Origin: an uncultured Lachnospiraceae bacterium
GTDB lineage: Bacteria > Bacillota > Clostridia > Lachnospirales > Lachnospiraceae
DNA: 6,748 bases
Direction of reading: 5' to 3'
Assembly (NCBI GenBank): GCA_934418125.1
Contig: CAKRWT010000058.1
Location: 1 to 6,748, forward strand
The translations under genes and the position numbers were made by a program. The first letter of the stretch is position 1. Each line of letters begins with the position of its first letter. The notes below the pieces were generated by a model. The model ran no database searches and was not told the origin of the DNA. It worked only from the letters and a program-made list of their open reading frames with translations. Positions 1 to 5,525 of the stretch are shown piece by piece.

Positions 1-306
1 AAGAAGCCATAGAGAGGGTATGTAGAAGAAAAGTGCCACGCCATACCCAAGAAGCCGGCAGGCGGTGGGTATATAAGGGAGAAAAGGCAGGAAATACCCA
101 AGGCACCAGTAGCCGGCGGGTATATAAGAGAGAAAAGGACAGGAAATACCCAAGAAGAAGCCAGAGAGAGGGTATGTAGAAGAAAAGTGCCACGCCATAC
201 CCAAGAAGCCGGCAGCCGGTGGGTATATAAGAGAGAAAAAGACAGGAAATACCCAAAGCACTAGCAAATGGTGGGTATACTGCCACAAAATAGATTCACA
301 TACCCA
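1..306. repeat. ~51-bp tandem dyad array with ~154-bp higher-order period
   Basis: Six modules, each GGGTAT, about 20 bases, then ATACCC, start at 16, 67, 118, 170, 221 and 273, a spacing of 51-52 bp. Right arms lie at 42-48, 94-99, 146-151, 196-202, 249-254 and 300-305. Modules 1 and 4 share one core (GGGTATG...CATACCC). Modules 2, 3 and 5 share another (GGGTATATAAG...GGAAATACCC), and module 6 is diverged. The order A-B-B-A-B makes positions 1-124 recur at 155-279 with few changes. Linkers contain GCCGGC. An ATACCC can also pair with the next GGGTAT, so hairpins can form in two registers. No long reading frame runs through the array, so it appears non-coding. It is cut by the window's left edge. 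Function is unknown. Confidence 0.85.
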
Positions 307-321
307 TACAACAAACAATAG

Positions 322-352
322 AAGAGCAGCGGTGCTTGGCACCACTGCTCTT
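322..352. terminator. strong hairpin, possible bidirectional terminator
   Basis: The arms AAGAGCAGCGGTGC (322-335) and GCACCACTGCTCTT (339-352) pair over 14 bp with one G-T wobble around a 3-base loop. The plus-strand side is followed by TTTC and the minus-strand side by a T-rich but broken tract (CTATTGTTTGTTG). It is the only strong hairpin downstream of the minus-strand GH42 gene and could end that transcript, or one entering from the left. The imperfect T-tracts leave terminator function uncertain. Confidence 0.55.
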
Positions 353-392
353 TCACATTCCATATTTTCTAATCAGAAAATTACATCTGATA

Positions 393-666
393 CATAAATT
401 ATCTTTTTGCAAATAGAGTATCCTTCTGCAATAGAGTATCCTTCTACAATAGAGTATCCTTCTGCAAATAGAGTATCCTTCTGCAATAGAGTATCCTTCT
501 ACAATAGAGTATCCTTCTGCAATAGAGTATCCTTCTGCAATAGAGTATCCTTCTGCAATAGAGTATCCTTCTGCAAATAGATTATCTTTCTGCAATAAAT
601 TATCTTTCTATAATAGATTATCATTCTATGAATAATTTCTCTTTCTACAATAACCTATCTTTCCAC
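393..666. repeat. 18/19-bp tandem repeat, ~15 units, running into the GH42 3' end
   Basis: The consensus unit is AATAGAGTATCCTTCTGC. Units starting at 412, 430, 448, 467, 485, 503, 521, 539 and 557 are nearly identical. Two of these are followed by an extra A, making 19 bp. Units at 393, 576, 594, 612, 631 and 649 are increasingly diverged, so the array is fresh in the middle and decayed at the edges. The unit at 649-666 encodes the last residues and stop codon (655-657) of the minus-strand GH42 gene. On the minus strand all three frames through the consensus are open (AEGYSI, CRRILY and QKDTLL periodicities). This explains a spurious 80-residue frame at 353-595 that begins with TTG and has no ribosome site. 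Confidence 0.9.
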
Positions 667-2832
667 AATCAGGAAATCCCAATCTTCCAGGGAAAGTAAA
701 TCCCCATCTTTCACGGTAGCTGTTTTACCAACTACAGCCAGGTTTCCGTGCTTCTTATCTTTTCCGTGGAGCAGAACCGTACCGGTCGGTCCGTAGTAAG
801 TAAACATACATAAGGAATCGGAATAATTGAAGTAATAAAGCACTTCTTTGTCATAATCGTTACGACCTTTCTTGCAAATCAGGGGATAGCTGATATCCGG
901 CACTTCCAGTCCGGCTTCCTGGCAGACGAAACGAAGGACTTTCTTTAAGGCTTCCTGCTCAAAATAGCAGCCAAGATAAGTGGCAGTGCCTTTTCCATAC
1001 TGGTTATGGGTAATGGCAGCATAGCGCCCCCACTGGGAATGGTCATAAGTTGCCAGTACCTGGGCTGTAGTAGGGAGAAGTAATTCCATCCAGTATTGAA
1101 CCGCAGGAGAAGAAGTATCCAGGGCAGAAATATCTCCAAGGGAAGTACTCCAGGAAGAGGTATCCCAAGAAGCTCTCTTTGACTGGGAGATAGATTCCGG
1201 CACGAAAGCTGAGTCTTCTGACGTTTCGCAATCATGGCAACTATATGAGTCAGTAGCAAATAAATCCCCGGACAGACCAACCTTTATCCCATTGGTAAAC
1301 TGGTCGTAGGTCATGCCAAAGACCTCAGTCAGGTTGTGAGGCTGGTCATCATGATAGATTTTCAGCATCTTGTCGGCAACTGCTGTTTTAAAGGTAGAGA
1401 GCAGATGACCGCCTGCTTTTACATAATTCTGCAGGGCAGTTGTAAGAGAATCGCTGATGCTGTAAAGTGCCGGTGTAACGAGAATCTGGTATTGACCGAA
1501 TAAGTCGACATCGTATTCAGATACAATGTCACATTCAATATTCATTTCATAGAAGGCATCATAGAGCCAGCGCACGACTTCGTTATAGTGCAGGTTTTCG
1601 TGAATAGCAAACCAGTCCAGTGCTTTTAAGGACTCATGATTCAACAAAAGGGCGACCTTGTTGTCTTTGCGGAGATTTTTCAGGTGGTCGCCGATGCGGG
1701 CAAAGTCAGCACCAATTTGGCAGGCTTCCCGATAAGTTTCGTTTTCTTTCAGGTTGTGGCTTAATACCCCTTTCCAGTAAGACTCAATGGCATTGTGGAT
1801 AGAGTGCCAGTGCCAGTACATTACCGAGTTGGAGCCGGAAGCAATATGGGAAAACGCCTGCAGGCGAAGCTGACCGGGATAGGGCAGCCAACCCAGATTG
1901 CCCTGGGCTTCTGTTTCCAGTATCAGGTAATTGTCTTTCTTTAAGGAACGTCCCATGGCACCGCCAAAGGAGATTTCCTTGCCGGTTAAATCCTGGGCAG
2001 AAGGATGGTAGATGTCGTATCCGGCAACGGTTACGGCGCGGGCAGCTTCCCACTGATTGACCTCCGGGTGCATACCGAAGGAATACCCGCGCCAGTCATA
2101 GTCGAAGTTCTGGGTAATGAACTGGTCGGGACGTGCATATTCTTTTACAATGCTGCTTTGCCAGGTAAGGAAATCCGTAACCAGTTTCCGCTGGAACTTC
2201 TGGTATTCAGCTCCCAGGCTGGCATTGATGGTGCCGCGGACATCGGGAAAATCCTCCCAGGTATTGATGCGGTTGCTCCAGTAGTCCAGTCCCCAGGCAG
2301 CATTTAACGCATCAATATCATCCTGGAAAAGTTCCCGTAAGTAGGCAACAAATTTTGCCTGTGCATAGGAGGAACAGGTGTCATAAGGATGGGTTTCGTT
2401 ATCTAACTGAAAACCGATGACGTGCTCATAGTGCTGCACTTCCTCCATCAGCCTGCGGATAATGATTTCTGCGTGTTTTAAATACATCGGGTGGGTAATA
2501 TCCATGTTCTGACGATGTCCGTAGCGACCGGGACCATCGTGGGTTTCTGCAATGATGTCAGGGTATTTGCGTGCAAGCCAGGTAGGAATGGCATAGGTAG
2601 GAGTTCCTACAATAACCCGGATGCCGTGCTCTCCGGAAGCCTGTAACATGCGGTGCAGATGGGAAAAGTCATAGACACCCTCCTGCGGCTCCCAGGTACT
2701 CCAGGTGGATTCGGCGATACGAATCACGTTCATACCCGCCTTTTTCATCATTTCCATATCGGTGTCAATTCTGTCTACCGGAAGATATTCGTCATAGTAG
2801 GCAGCTCCAAATAAAAGTTTTTCTGTTTTCAT
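655..2832 (-). CDS. GH42-family beta-galactosidase
   Basis: A 725-residue cytoplasmic enzyme expected to hydrolyse terminal beta-galactosides from oligosaccharides. The N-terminus (FGAAYYDEYLP) opens a TIM barrel typical of glycoside hydrolase family 42. FQLDNE ends at Glu146, the predicted acid/base, and LILETEAQ carries Glu306, the predicted nucleophile. YWHWHSIHNAIESYWKG follows as family members show. A glutamine-amidotransferase-like trimerisation domain occupies roughly residues 390-610, and a small beta domain ends the protein. After NETHPYDTC only one Cys (153) remains where some GH42 enzymes carry a zinc-binding Cys cluster. A Ser/Thr/Trp-rich stretch at about 527-576 looks like an insertion. 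I chose the ATG at 2832 because GAGG (2839-2842) lies six bases upstream and family homology begins there. The frame is open up to a GTG at 3084. The gene is divergent from a LacI-type regulator, its likely controller. No signal peptide is seen. Confidence 0.93.
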   Translation of the reverse strand: MKTEKLLFGAAYYDEYLPVDRIDTDMEMMKKAGMNVIRIAESTWSTWEPQEGVYDFSHLHRMLQASGEHGIRVIVGTPTYAIPTWLARKYPDIIAETHDGPGRYGHRQNMDITHPMYLKHAEIIIRRLMEEVQHYEHVIGFQLDNETHPYDTCSSYAQAKFVAYLRELFQDDIDALNAAWGLDYWSNRINTWEDFPDVRGTINASLGAEYQKFQRKLVTDFLTWQSSIVKEYARPDQFITQNFDYDWRGYSFGMHPEVNQWEAARAVTVAGYDIYHPSAQDLTGKEISFGGAMGRSLKKDNYLILETEAQGNLGWLPYPGQLRLQAFSHIASGSNSVMYWHWHSIHNAIESYWKGVLSHNLKENETYREACQIGADFARIGDHLKNLRKDNKVALLLNHESLKALDWFAIHENLHYNEVVRWLYDAFYEMNIECDIVSEYDVDLFGQYQILVTPALYSISDSLTTALQNYVKAGGHLLSTFKTAVADKMLKIYHDDQPHNLTEVFGMTYDQFTNGIKVGLSGDLFATDSYSCHDCETSEDSAFVPESISQSKRASWDTSSWSTSLGDISALDTSSPAVQYWMELLLPTTAQVLATYDHSQWGRYAAITHNQYGKGTATYLGCYFEQEALKKVLRFVCQEAGLEVPDISYPLICKKGRNDYDKEVLYYFNYSDSLCMFTYYGPTGTVLLHGKDKKHGNLAVVGKTATVKDGDLLSLEDWDFLIVER

Positions 2833-3084
2833 TTTAATCCTCATTTCTGCTGAGCAATGATTGCGGAAAGAAATTCGTGTAAGGATTTCTGGTCCGTTAT
2901 GAAAAGCCATCTGTTTTGCTCTGGAACAGACAGCTCTGTCAAAATGGATGCATCTGTCGCAGTTTTCAATGGACTCTCCATTTTTGCTAAAAAACATGGT
3001 GACTAATTGTGGAAAAATAGTATTGCATAGTGCACAGGAATCTGTTACGATTTTTTCATGCATGCAACCGATTGCGCAAAACAC
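2833..3084 (-). other. cysteine-rich in-frame open leader upstream of GH42
   Basis: The GH42 frame stays open for 84 codons upstream of its likely ATG, back to a GTG at 3084. The hypothetical peptide has 8 Cys, including CALC (residues 17-20) and CDRC (43-46), followed by C53 and C77. This spacing looks like a zinc-binding pattern. Neither the GTG nor the ATG at 3063 has a ribosome site, whereas the ATG at 2832 has a good one. The stretch also overlaps an operator-like element. It is most simply an untranslated 5' leader, but an upstream peptide or an N-terminal extension cannot be excluded. Confidence 0.3.
3063..3079. promoter_or_regulatory. LacI/CcpA-type operator candidate, distal copy
   Basis: TGCAACCGATTGCGCAA contains TGCAACCGATTGCG, which matches the LacI-family/cre pattern TGNAANCGNTTNCA at all fixed positions but the last. 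It has the central CG expected for a regulator with a leucine lever. The palindrome TTGCGCAA (3072-3079) overlaps it. A similar 17-mer lies 61 bp to the right. The binder could be the adjacent LacI-type protein or a global CcpA. Confidence 0.5.
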
Positions 3085-3123
3085 CCGGTACGAGAAGGAA
3101 AGGTTCTCAAACAGTGGAAAATC

Positions 3124-3140
3124 TGCACCGGATTGTGCAA
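3124..3140. promoter_or_regulatory. operator candidate, proximal copy
   Basis: TGCACCGGATTGTGCAA is identical to the 3063-3079 site at 14 of 17 positions. It also forms its own dyad, TGCAC and GTGCA around six bases. It lies about 12-28 bases downstream of the predicted GH42 transcription start, a position where a bound repressor would block transcription. The two-copy arrangement suggests paired operators. Confidence 0.45.
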
Positions 3141-3158
3141 GCGGAATGATATGACATC

Positions 3159-3187
3159 ATAGTAACACAGGGAATTACGAAGGTAAA
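3159..3187 (-). promoter_or_regulatory. candidate sigma-A promoter for GH42
   Basis: Read on the minus strand, TTTACC (3187-3182) is separated by 17 bases from TACTAT (3164-3159). An extended -10 TGT directly precedes the -10 box. Each hexamer matches consensus at 4 of 6 positions. Transcription would start near 3152, giving a ~320-nt leader before GH42. The -35 box lies among the bases just upstream of the lacI-type start codon, so the two divergent genes overlap in control DNA. Confidence 0.45.
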
Positions 3188-3195
3188 GAAAAATC

Positions 3196-4206
3196 ATGGA
3201 TGATAAGAATTTAACAATAGGCGATATTGCAGAAGAATTAGGTGTATCCAAGACAACCGTTTCCAGGGCTATTTCCGGGAAAGGAAGGATTGGTGCCGAA
3301 ACAAGAAAAAGGGTACTGGATTTTATCGAGACACACAACTATAAGCCCAATGTCATTGCCAGAGGACTAGCGCAGAATAAGACTTTTAATCTGGGCTTGG
3401 TGTTACCCGGAGATTACAACCTGGTGGATTTGCCTTTTTTCCAGAATTGTATGATTGGAATCAGCAGAGTGGCTTCCAGACAGGATTATGATGTGCTCAT
3501 TTCCATGGTAACGGCGCAGGACATTTCACAGTTGCAGCGTGTGGTAACGAACCAGAAGATTGACGGCGTTATCCTGACAAGAACCTTATTAAAGGACGCG
3601 CCCATGGAGTATCTGAAGAAAAAGGGAATTCCCTTTGTGGTCATAGGCAGTACCCAGGACGATTCGGTCATACAGATTGATAATGACCACAGAAGTGCCT
3701 GCAAAGAGATGACGGGTAACCTTCTGGCAGGCGGAATGAAGAAGATTGCACTGCTTGGCGGGGACGAAAGCCATGTGGTTACGCAGAACCGTTTGCGAGG
3801 ATTTGAAGATGCTTTTACAGAATATGAGAAAAAAGGAACTGCCTGGGATGGTGTTAAAAAGGTGTTCTTAAACATCGATGATGCCAAGGCAGCCGATGCG
3901 CTGGTGCAGGAACTGCTGGCAGAGGGAATCGAATGTATTGTTACCATGGATGATTTTCTGTGCGGTTGTGTCCTGACCTCTTTACAGCAGTTACAGATTT
4001 CTGTGCCGGAACAGGTGCAGGTGGCATCTTTTTACGACAGTGCTTTTCTGGCAGGTTATAAGCCGTCCGTGACTTCCATCCGTTTCGATGTGGAAGAGCT
4101 GGGAGGAAAAGCCTGTGAGATTTTATTAAGAGTGCTGGCAGAAGAGGAAACAGAGAAGCGGACACTTCTCGGATATACCGTAAGAATGCGGAAGTCCACA
4201 CAATAA
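3196..4206 (+). CDS. LacI-family transcriptional regulator
   Basis: A 336-residue DNA-binding repressor. The N-terminal helix-turn-helix (residues 6-28, TIGDIAEELGVSKTTVSRAI) is followed by the hinge helix around NVIARGLA (52-59), where Leu58 is the expected minor-groove lever. From about residue 62 to the end is a periplasmic-binding-protein-like ligand and dimerisation domain, with IDNDHRSACKEMTGNL, GGMKKIALLGG and a closing TSIRFDVEELGGKACEILL. Length is normal for the family. The ATG has only a distant AAGG (3180-3183). It is transcribed away from the GH42 gene and probably represses it, and itself, until a galactoside-derived inducer binds. The ligand cannot be read from sequence, and the protein could also act on distant sugar genes. 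Confidence 0.93.
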   Translation: MDDKNLTIGDIAEELGVSKTTVSRAISGKGRIGAETRKRVLDFIETHNYKPNVIARGLAQNKTFNLGLVLPGDYNLVDLPFFQNCMIGISRVASRQDYDVLISMVTAQDISQLQRVVTNQKIDGVILTRTLLKDAPMEYLKKKGIPFVVIGSTQDDSVIQIDNDHRSACKEMTGNLLAGGMKKIALLGGDESHVVTQNRLRGFEDAFTEYEKKGTAWDGVKKVFLNIDDAKAADALVQELLAEGIECIVTMDDFLCGCVLTSLQQLQISVPEQVQVASFYDSAFLAGYKPSVTSIRFDVEELGGKACEILLRVLAEEETEKRTLLGYTVRMRKSTQ

Positions 4207-4239
4207 AATGTTCTATCTAATAGAAGAAAGCTTTTCATC

Positions 4240-4466
4240 GTAGAAACTTATAGGCTTCCAGCTTAAAAAGTGATAATCAATCAGTTATAATCAATCAGTT
4301 ATAATCAATCATAGAAGTGTACAAGTTTCTGGTTCAAGAAGTTTCTATCCTGGAGGGATGCAGATTTCTAACATGAAAAGTCTTTGCCGTAGAAAGATTC
4401 AAATTTCCGGTTTAAAAAGTTCCTATCACAAAAACGCACAATTTGTTAGCATAAAAAGGTTCTGCC
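4240..4466. repeat. degenerate ~39-bp repeat array downstream of lacI-type gene
   Basis: Five diverged units of 38-40 bp start at 4240, 4311, 4351, 4389 and 4429. Units follow the pattern (G/A)TAGAA, a T-rich middle with TTTC, then TAAAAAGTT and CTATC. The best conserved are at 4240, 4311 and 4389. A trace of another (AAAATGTTCTATC) overlaps the lacI-type stop codon region at 4205-4217. No reading frame or RNA family is recognised. The array stops about 20 bp before the promoter at 4487. Together with the 4487-4791 leader it fills the 585-bp gene gap. Confidence 0.55.
4273..4311. repeat. 14-bp tandem repeat, 2.8 copies
   Basis: ATAATCAATCAGTT occurs at 4273-4286 and 4287-4300, and its first 11 bases recur at 4301-4311. 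The copies are identical, so this is a recent expansion. It sits at the junction between the first and second units of the ~39-bp array and accounts for their wider spacing. Confidence 0.9.
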
Positions 4467-4486
4467 ATGAAAAAGGTGCAGGGCAG

Positions 4487-4515
4487 TTGACAGCCCGGAG
4501 TTATGGTGCTAAAAT
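4487..4515 (+). promoter_or_regulatory. strong sigma-A promoter for the membrane protein-larC operon
   Basis: TTGACA (4487-4492) matches the -35 consensus exactly. After a 17-base spacer comes TAAAAT (4510-4515), 5 of 6 to the -10 consensus, with an extended TGC in front. This is the best promoter in the window. Transcription should begin near 4522, leaving a ~270-base leader before the first start codon at 4792. Confidence 0.8.
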
Positions 4516-4521
4516 GCAGAC

Positions 4522-4791
4522 AACTTAATCGTTGGCAGAAGTTGACGGTGGATGCATAGCATCTGGGGTAGGAAGAACGATGACAGAAAGAATGCATGTT
4601 TCTTTATACCATTTTTATGTAATAGGAAATTGCTCATGAAATGCAGACTATCATGAGAGCGTGTGCAGCACAGACAGTAATAGAAAGAGATAATTTACCA
4701 GGAAGGTAATCTGATTTGGAAGAATCCGAATCATTTACTTTGCTGGTTTTTTTGTAATTATCTGTTATTAACAGGCAAGGAGGAGAAGATT
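4522..4791 (+). ncRNA. structured 5' leader, candidate attenuator or riboswitch
   Basis: The leader runs from the predicted start near 4522 to the ATG at 4792 and contains several hairpins. GATGC-ATA-GCATC lies at 4551-4563. CTCATGA (4633-4639) pairs with TCATGAG (4651-4657) around an 11-base loop. An intrinsic terminator at 4697-4753 is followed by the AAGGAGGAG ribosome site at 4777-4785. Loop bases CAGACTATC (4644-4652) could pair with GGTAATCTG (4705-4713) in the terminator's 5' arm with one mismatch and one wobble, a possible antiterminator. I do not recognise a known riboswitch class. A nickel/cobalt sensor would suit the operon, but this rests on context only. Confidence 0.5.
4697..4753 (+). 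terminator. intrinsic terminator within the operon leader
   Basis: A three-part stem is formed by ACCAG with CTGGT, AAGGTAA with TTACTTT, and GATTTGGA with TCCGAATC. It is capped by AGAA, has two small internal mismatches, and is followed directly by seven T residues (4747-4753). It lies 38 bases before the first start codon and 24 bases before its ribosome site. That leaves no room for a normal promoter between them, so readthrough from 4487 must be regulated or partial. Confidence 0.8.
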
Positions 4792-5202
4792 ATGGCATGT
4801 TTTTTAGTTCCGGCAGCGGAAGCAATCGTAACAAGTGTATTGACAAAGGCAGTAGAGGCAAAGGAAAAGGAGCAGGCAATGGAAAGCCCGGCGCAGGATA
4901 CAGAGCCGGTTGTGGAAAAGGTATCCTTTTCCCATAAAATGAAATGGTTAAATAATTTATTGTGGGGTGGCTCTGCCCTTCTGGCATTCGAGCATATCTG
5001 GCATGGCGAAGTAACACCCTGGGCTCCATTTCTGACAGCGGCATCTAATCCGGGTGACATGGCACAAATGGTGCATGAGATGTCTACGGTAGGTGTTACC
5101 ATGGCAGTGACAGTAACCGCAGTATGGGGCGGCATTGTACTGGTAACCGGCATGATACAGAAGAAAGCTATGGAAGATCTTGCACAGAAAAAGGAGGTAT
5201 AG
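4792..5202 (+). CDS. small membrane protein of unknown function, first gene of the larC operon
   Basis: A 136-residue protein I do not recognise. It starts with a short hydrophobic stretch (MACFLVPAAEAIVTSVL, residues 1-17). A charged Glu/Lys-rich segment follows to about residue 51, then two likely membrane spans near 52-70 and 98-121. A Lys/Glu-rich tail ends the protein. His and acidic residues flank the spans (Glu67-His68, His71, Glu73; His95-Glu96). Such residues could bind a metal, which is inference from composition. The AAGGAGGAG ribosome site at 4777-4785 makes the start secure. The next gene begins 3 bp after the stop, and its ribosome site AAGGAGGT (5191-5198) lies inside this gene's end. 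Tight coupling to a second membrane protein and larC suggests a role linked to nickel supply or to nickel-pincer enzymes. Confidence 0.85.
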   Translation: MACFLVPAAEAIVTSVLTKAVEAKEKEQAMESPAQDTEPVVEKVSFSHKMKWLNNLLWGGSALLAFEHIWHGEVTPWAPFLTAASNPGDMAQMVHEMSTVGVTMAVTVTAVWGGIVLVTGMIQKKAMEDLAQKKEV

Positions 5203-5205
5203 TCC

Positions 5206-5523
5206 ATGACTTTATTGGTAACAGTGTTTGCAGCAATTATCAGTACGTTGGTGTGGTATTGCGCAGAAAACAGGAAAGAAATGAAATTGGGAACTTTAGC
5301 TCTGATGTACTGGGGCGCTTCTATTATGTGGCTGATAGATGCTGTTTATGAGTATGCCGAGCTGGGAGCTGCTTATTTTACACCGGAGGCAGCGGATATG
5401 CTGAATGATTTCTATCTTGGTTTATCGGTAGCGGCTTTGGGCTTAGTTATCTGGCTGGTAATGGTTCTGGTAAAAGACCCAAAAGGTGTCGTACGTGCCA
5501 CACTGATAAAGAAGGTTAACTGA
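5206..5523 (+). CDS. small three-span membrane protein of unknown function
   Basis: A 105-residue protein I do not recognise. Three hydrophobic spans are visible at about residues 3-19, 28-47 and 69-89. The second carries WLIDAVYEY (42-50) with a buried Asp45 and nearby Glu49. A short basic tail (KDPKGVVRATLIKKVN) is probably cytoplasmic. The start is fixed by AAGGAGGT seven bases upstream. The stop TGA (5521-5523) lies two bases before the larC ATG, so the three genes form one transcript and are probably translationally coupled. This protein and its upstream partner may form a two-subunit membrane complex. No transporter motif or ATPase is present, so transport is only one possibility. Confidence 0.85.
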   Translation: MTLLVTVFAAIISTLVWYCAENRKEMKLGTLALMYWGASIMWLIDAVYEYAELGAAYFTPEAADMLNDFYLGLSVAALGLVIWLVMVLVKDPKGVVRATLIKKVN

Positions 5524-5525
5524 CA

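Noticed and set aside
1..306. CRISPR array
   Set aside because: The segments between the short arms are conserved from module to module rather than unique, the arms are only 6-7 bases, and no cas gene is seen.
353..595. 80-residue minus-strand frame with AEGYSI repeats
   Set aside because: It begins at a TTG with no ribosome site, and all three minus-strand frames through the 18-bp repeat are open. The 19-bp units shift the phase in the middle, so it is a by-product of the repeat.
2948..3154. 68-residue plus-strand frame in the divergent control region
   Set aside because: No ribosome site or recognisable protein features; it overlaps the operators and the opposite-strand Cys-rich frame.
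4211..4225. TTCTAT-CTA-ATAGAA hairpin as a terminator for the LacI-type gene
   Set aside because: The stem is only 6 AT-rich base pairs with no adjacent T-run, and it overlaps the degenerate repeat. The transcript may end at the 4697-4753 terminator instead.
4552..4656. 34-residue leader peptide frame in the operon leader
   Set aside because: The only ribosome-site-like sequence (GGTGG) directly touches the ATG with no spacing, and no run of regulatory codons is visible.
4522..4760. Known nickel/cobalt (czcD-type) riboswitch or T-box
   Set aside because: ACAGACAG at 4671-4678 recalls part of such motifs, but I could not assemble the conserved junction. No T-box GGTACCGCG-like sequence is present. 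The leader is left unclassified.
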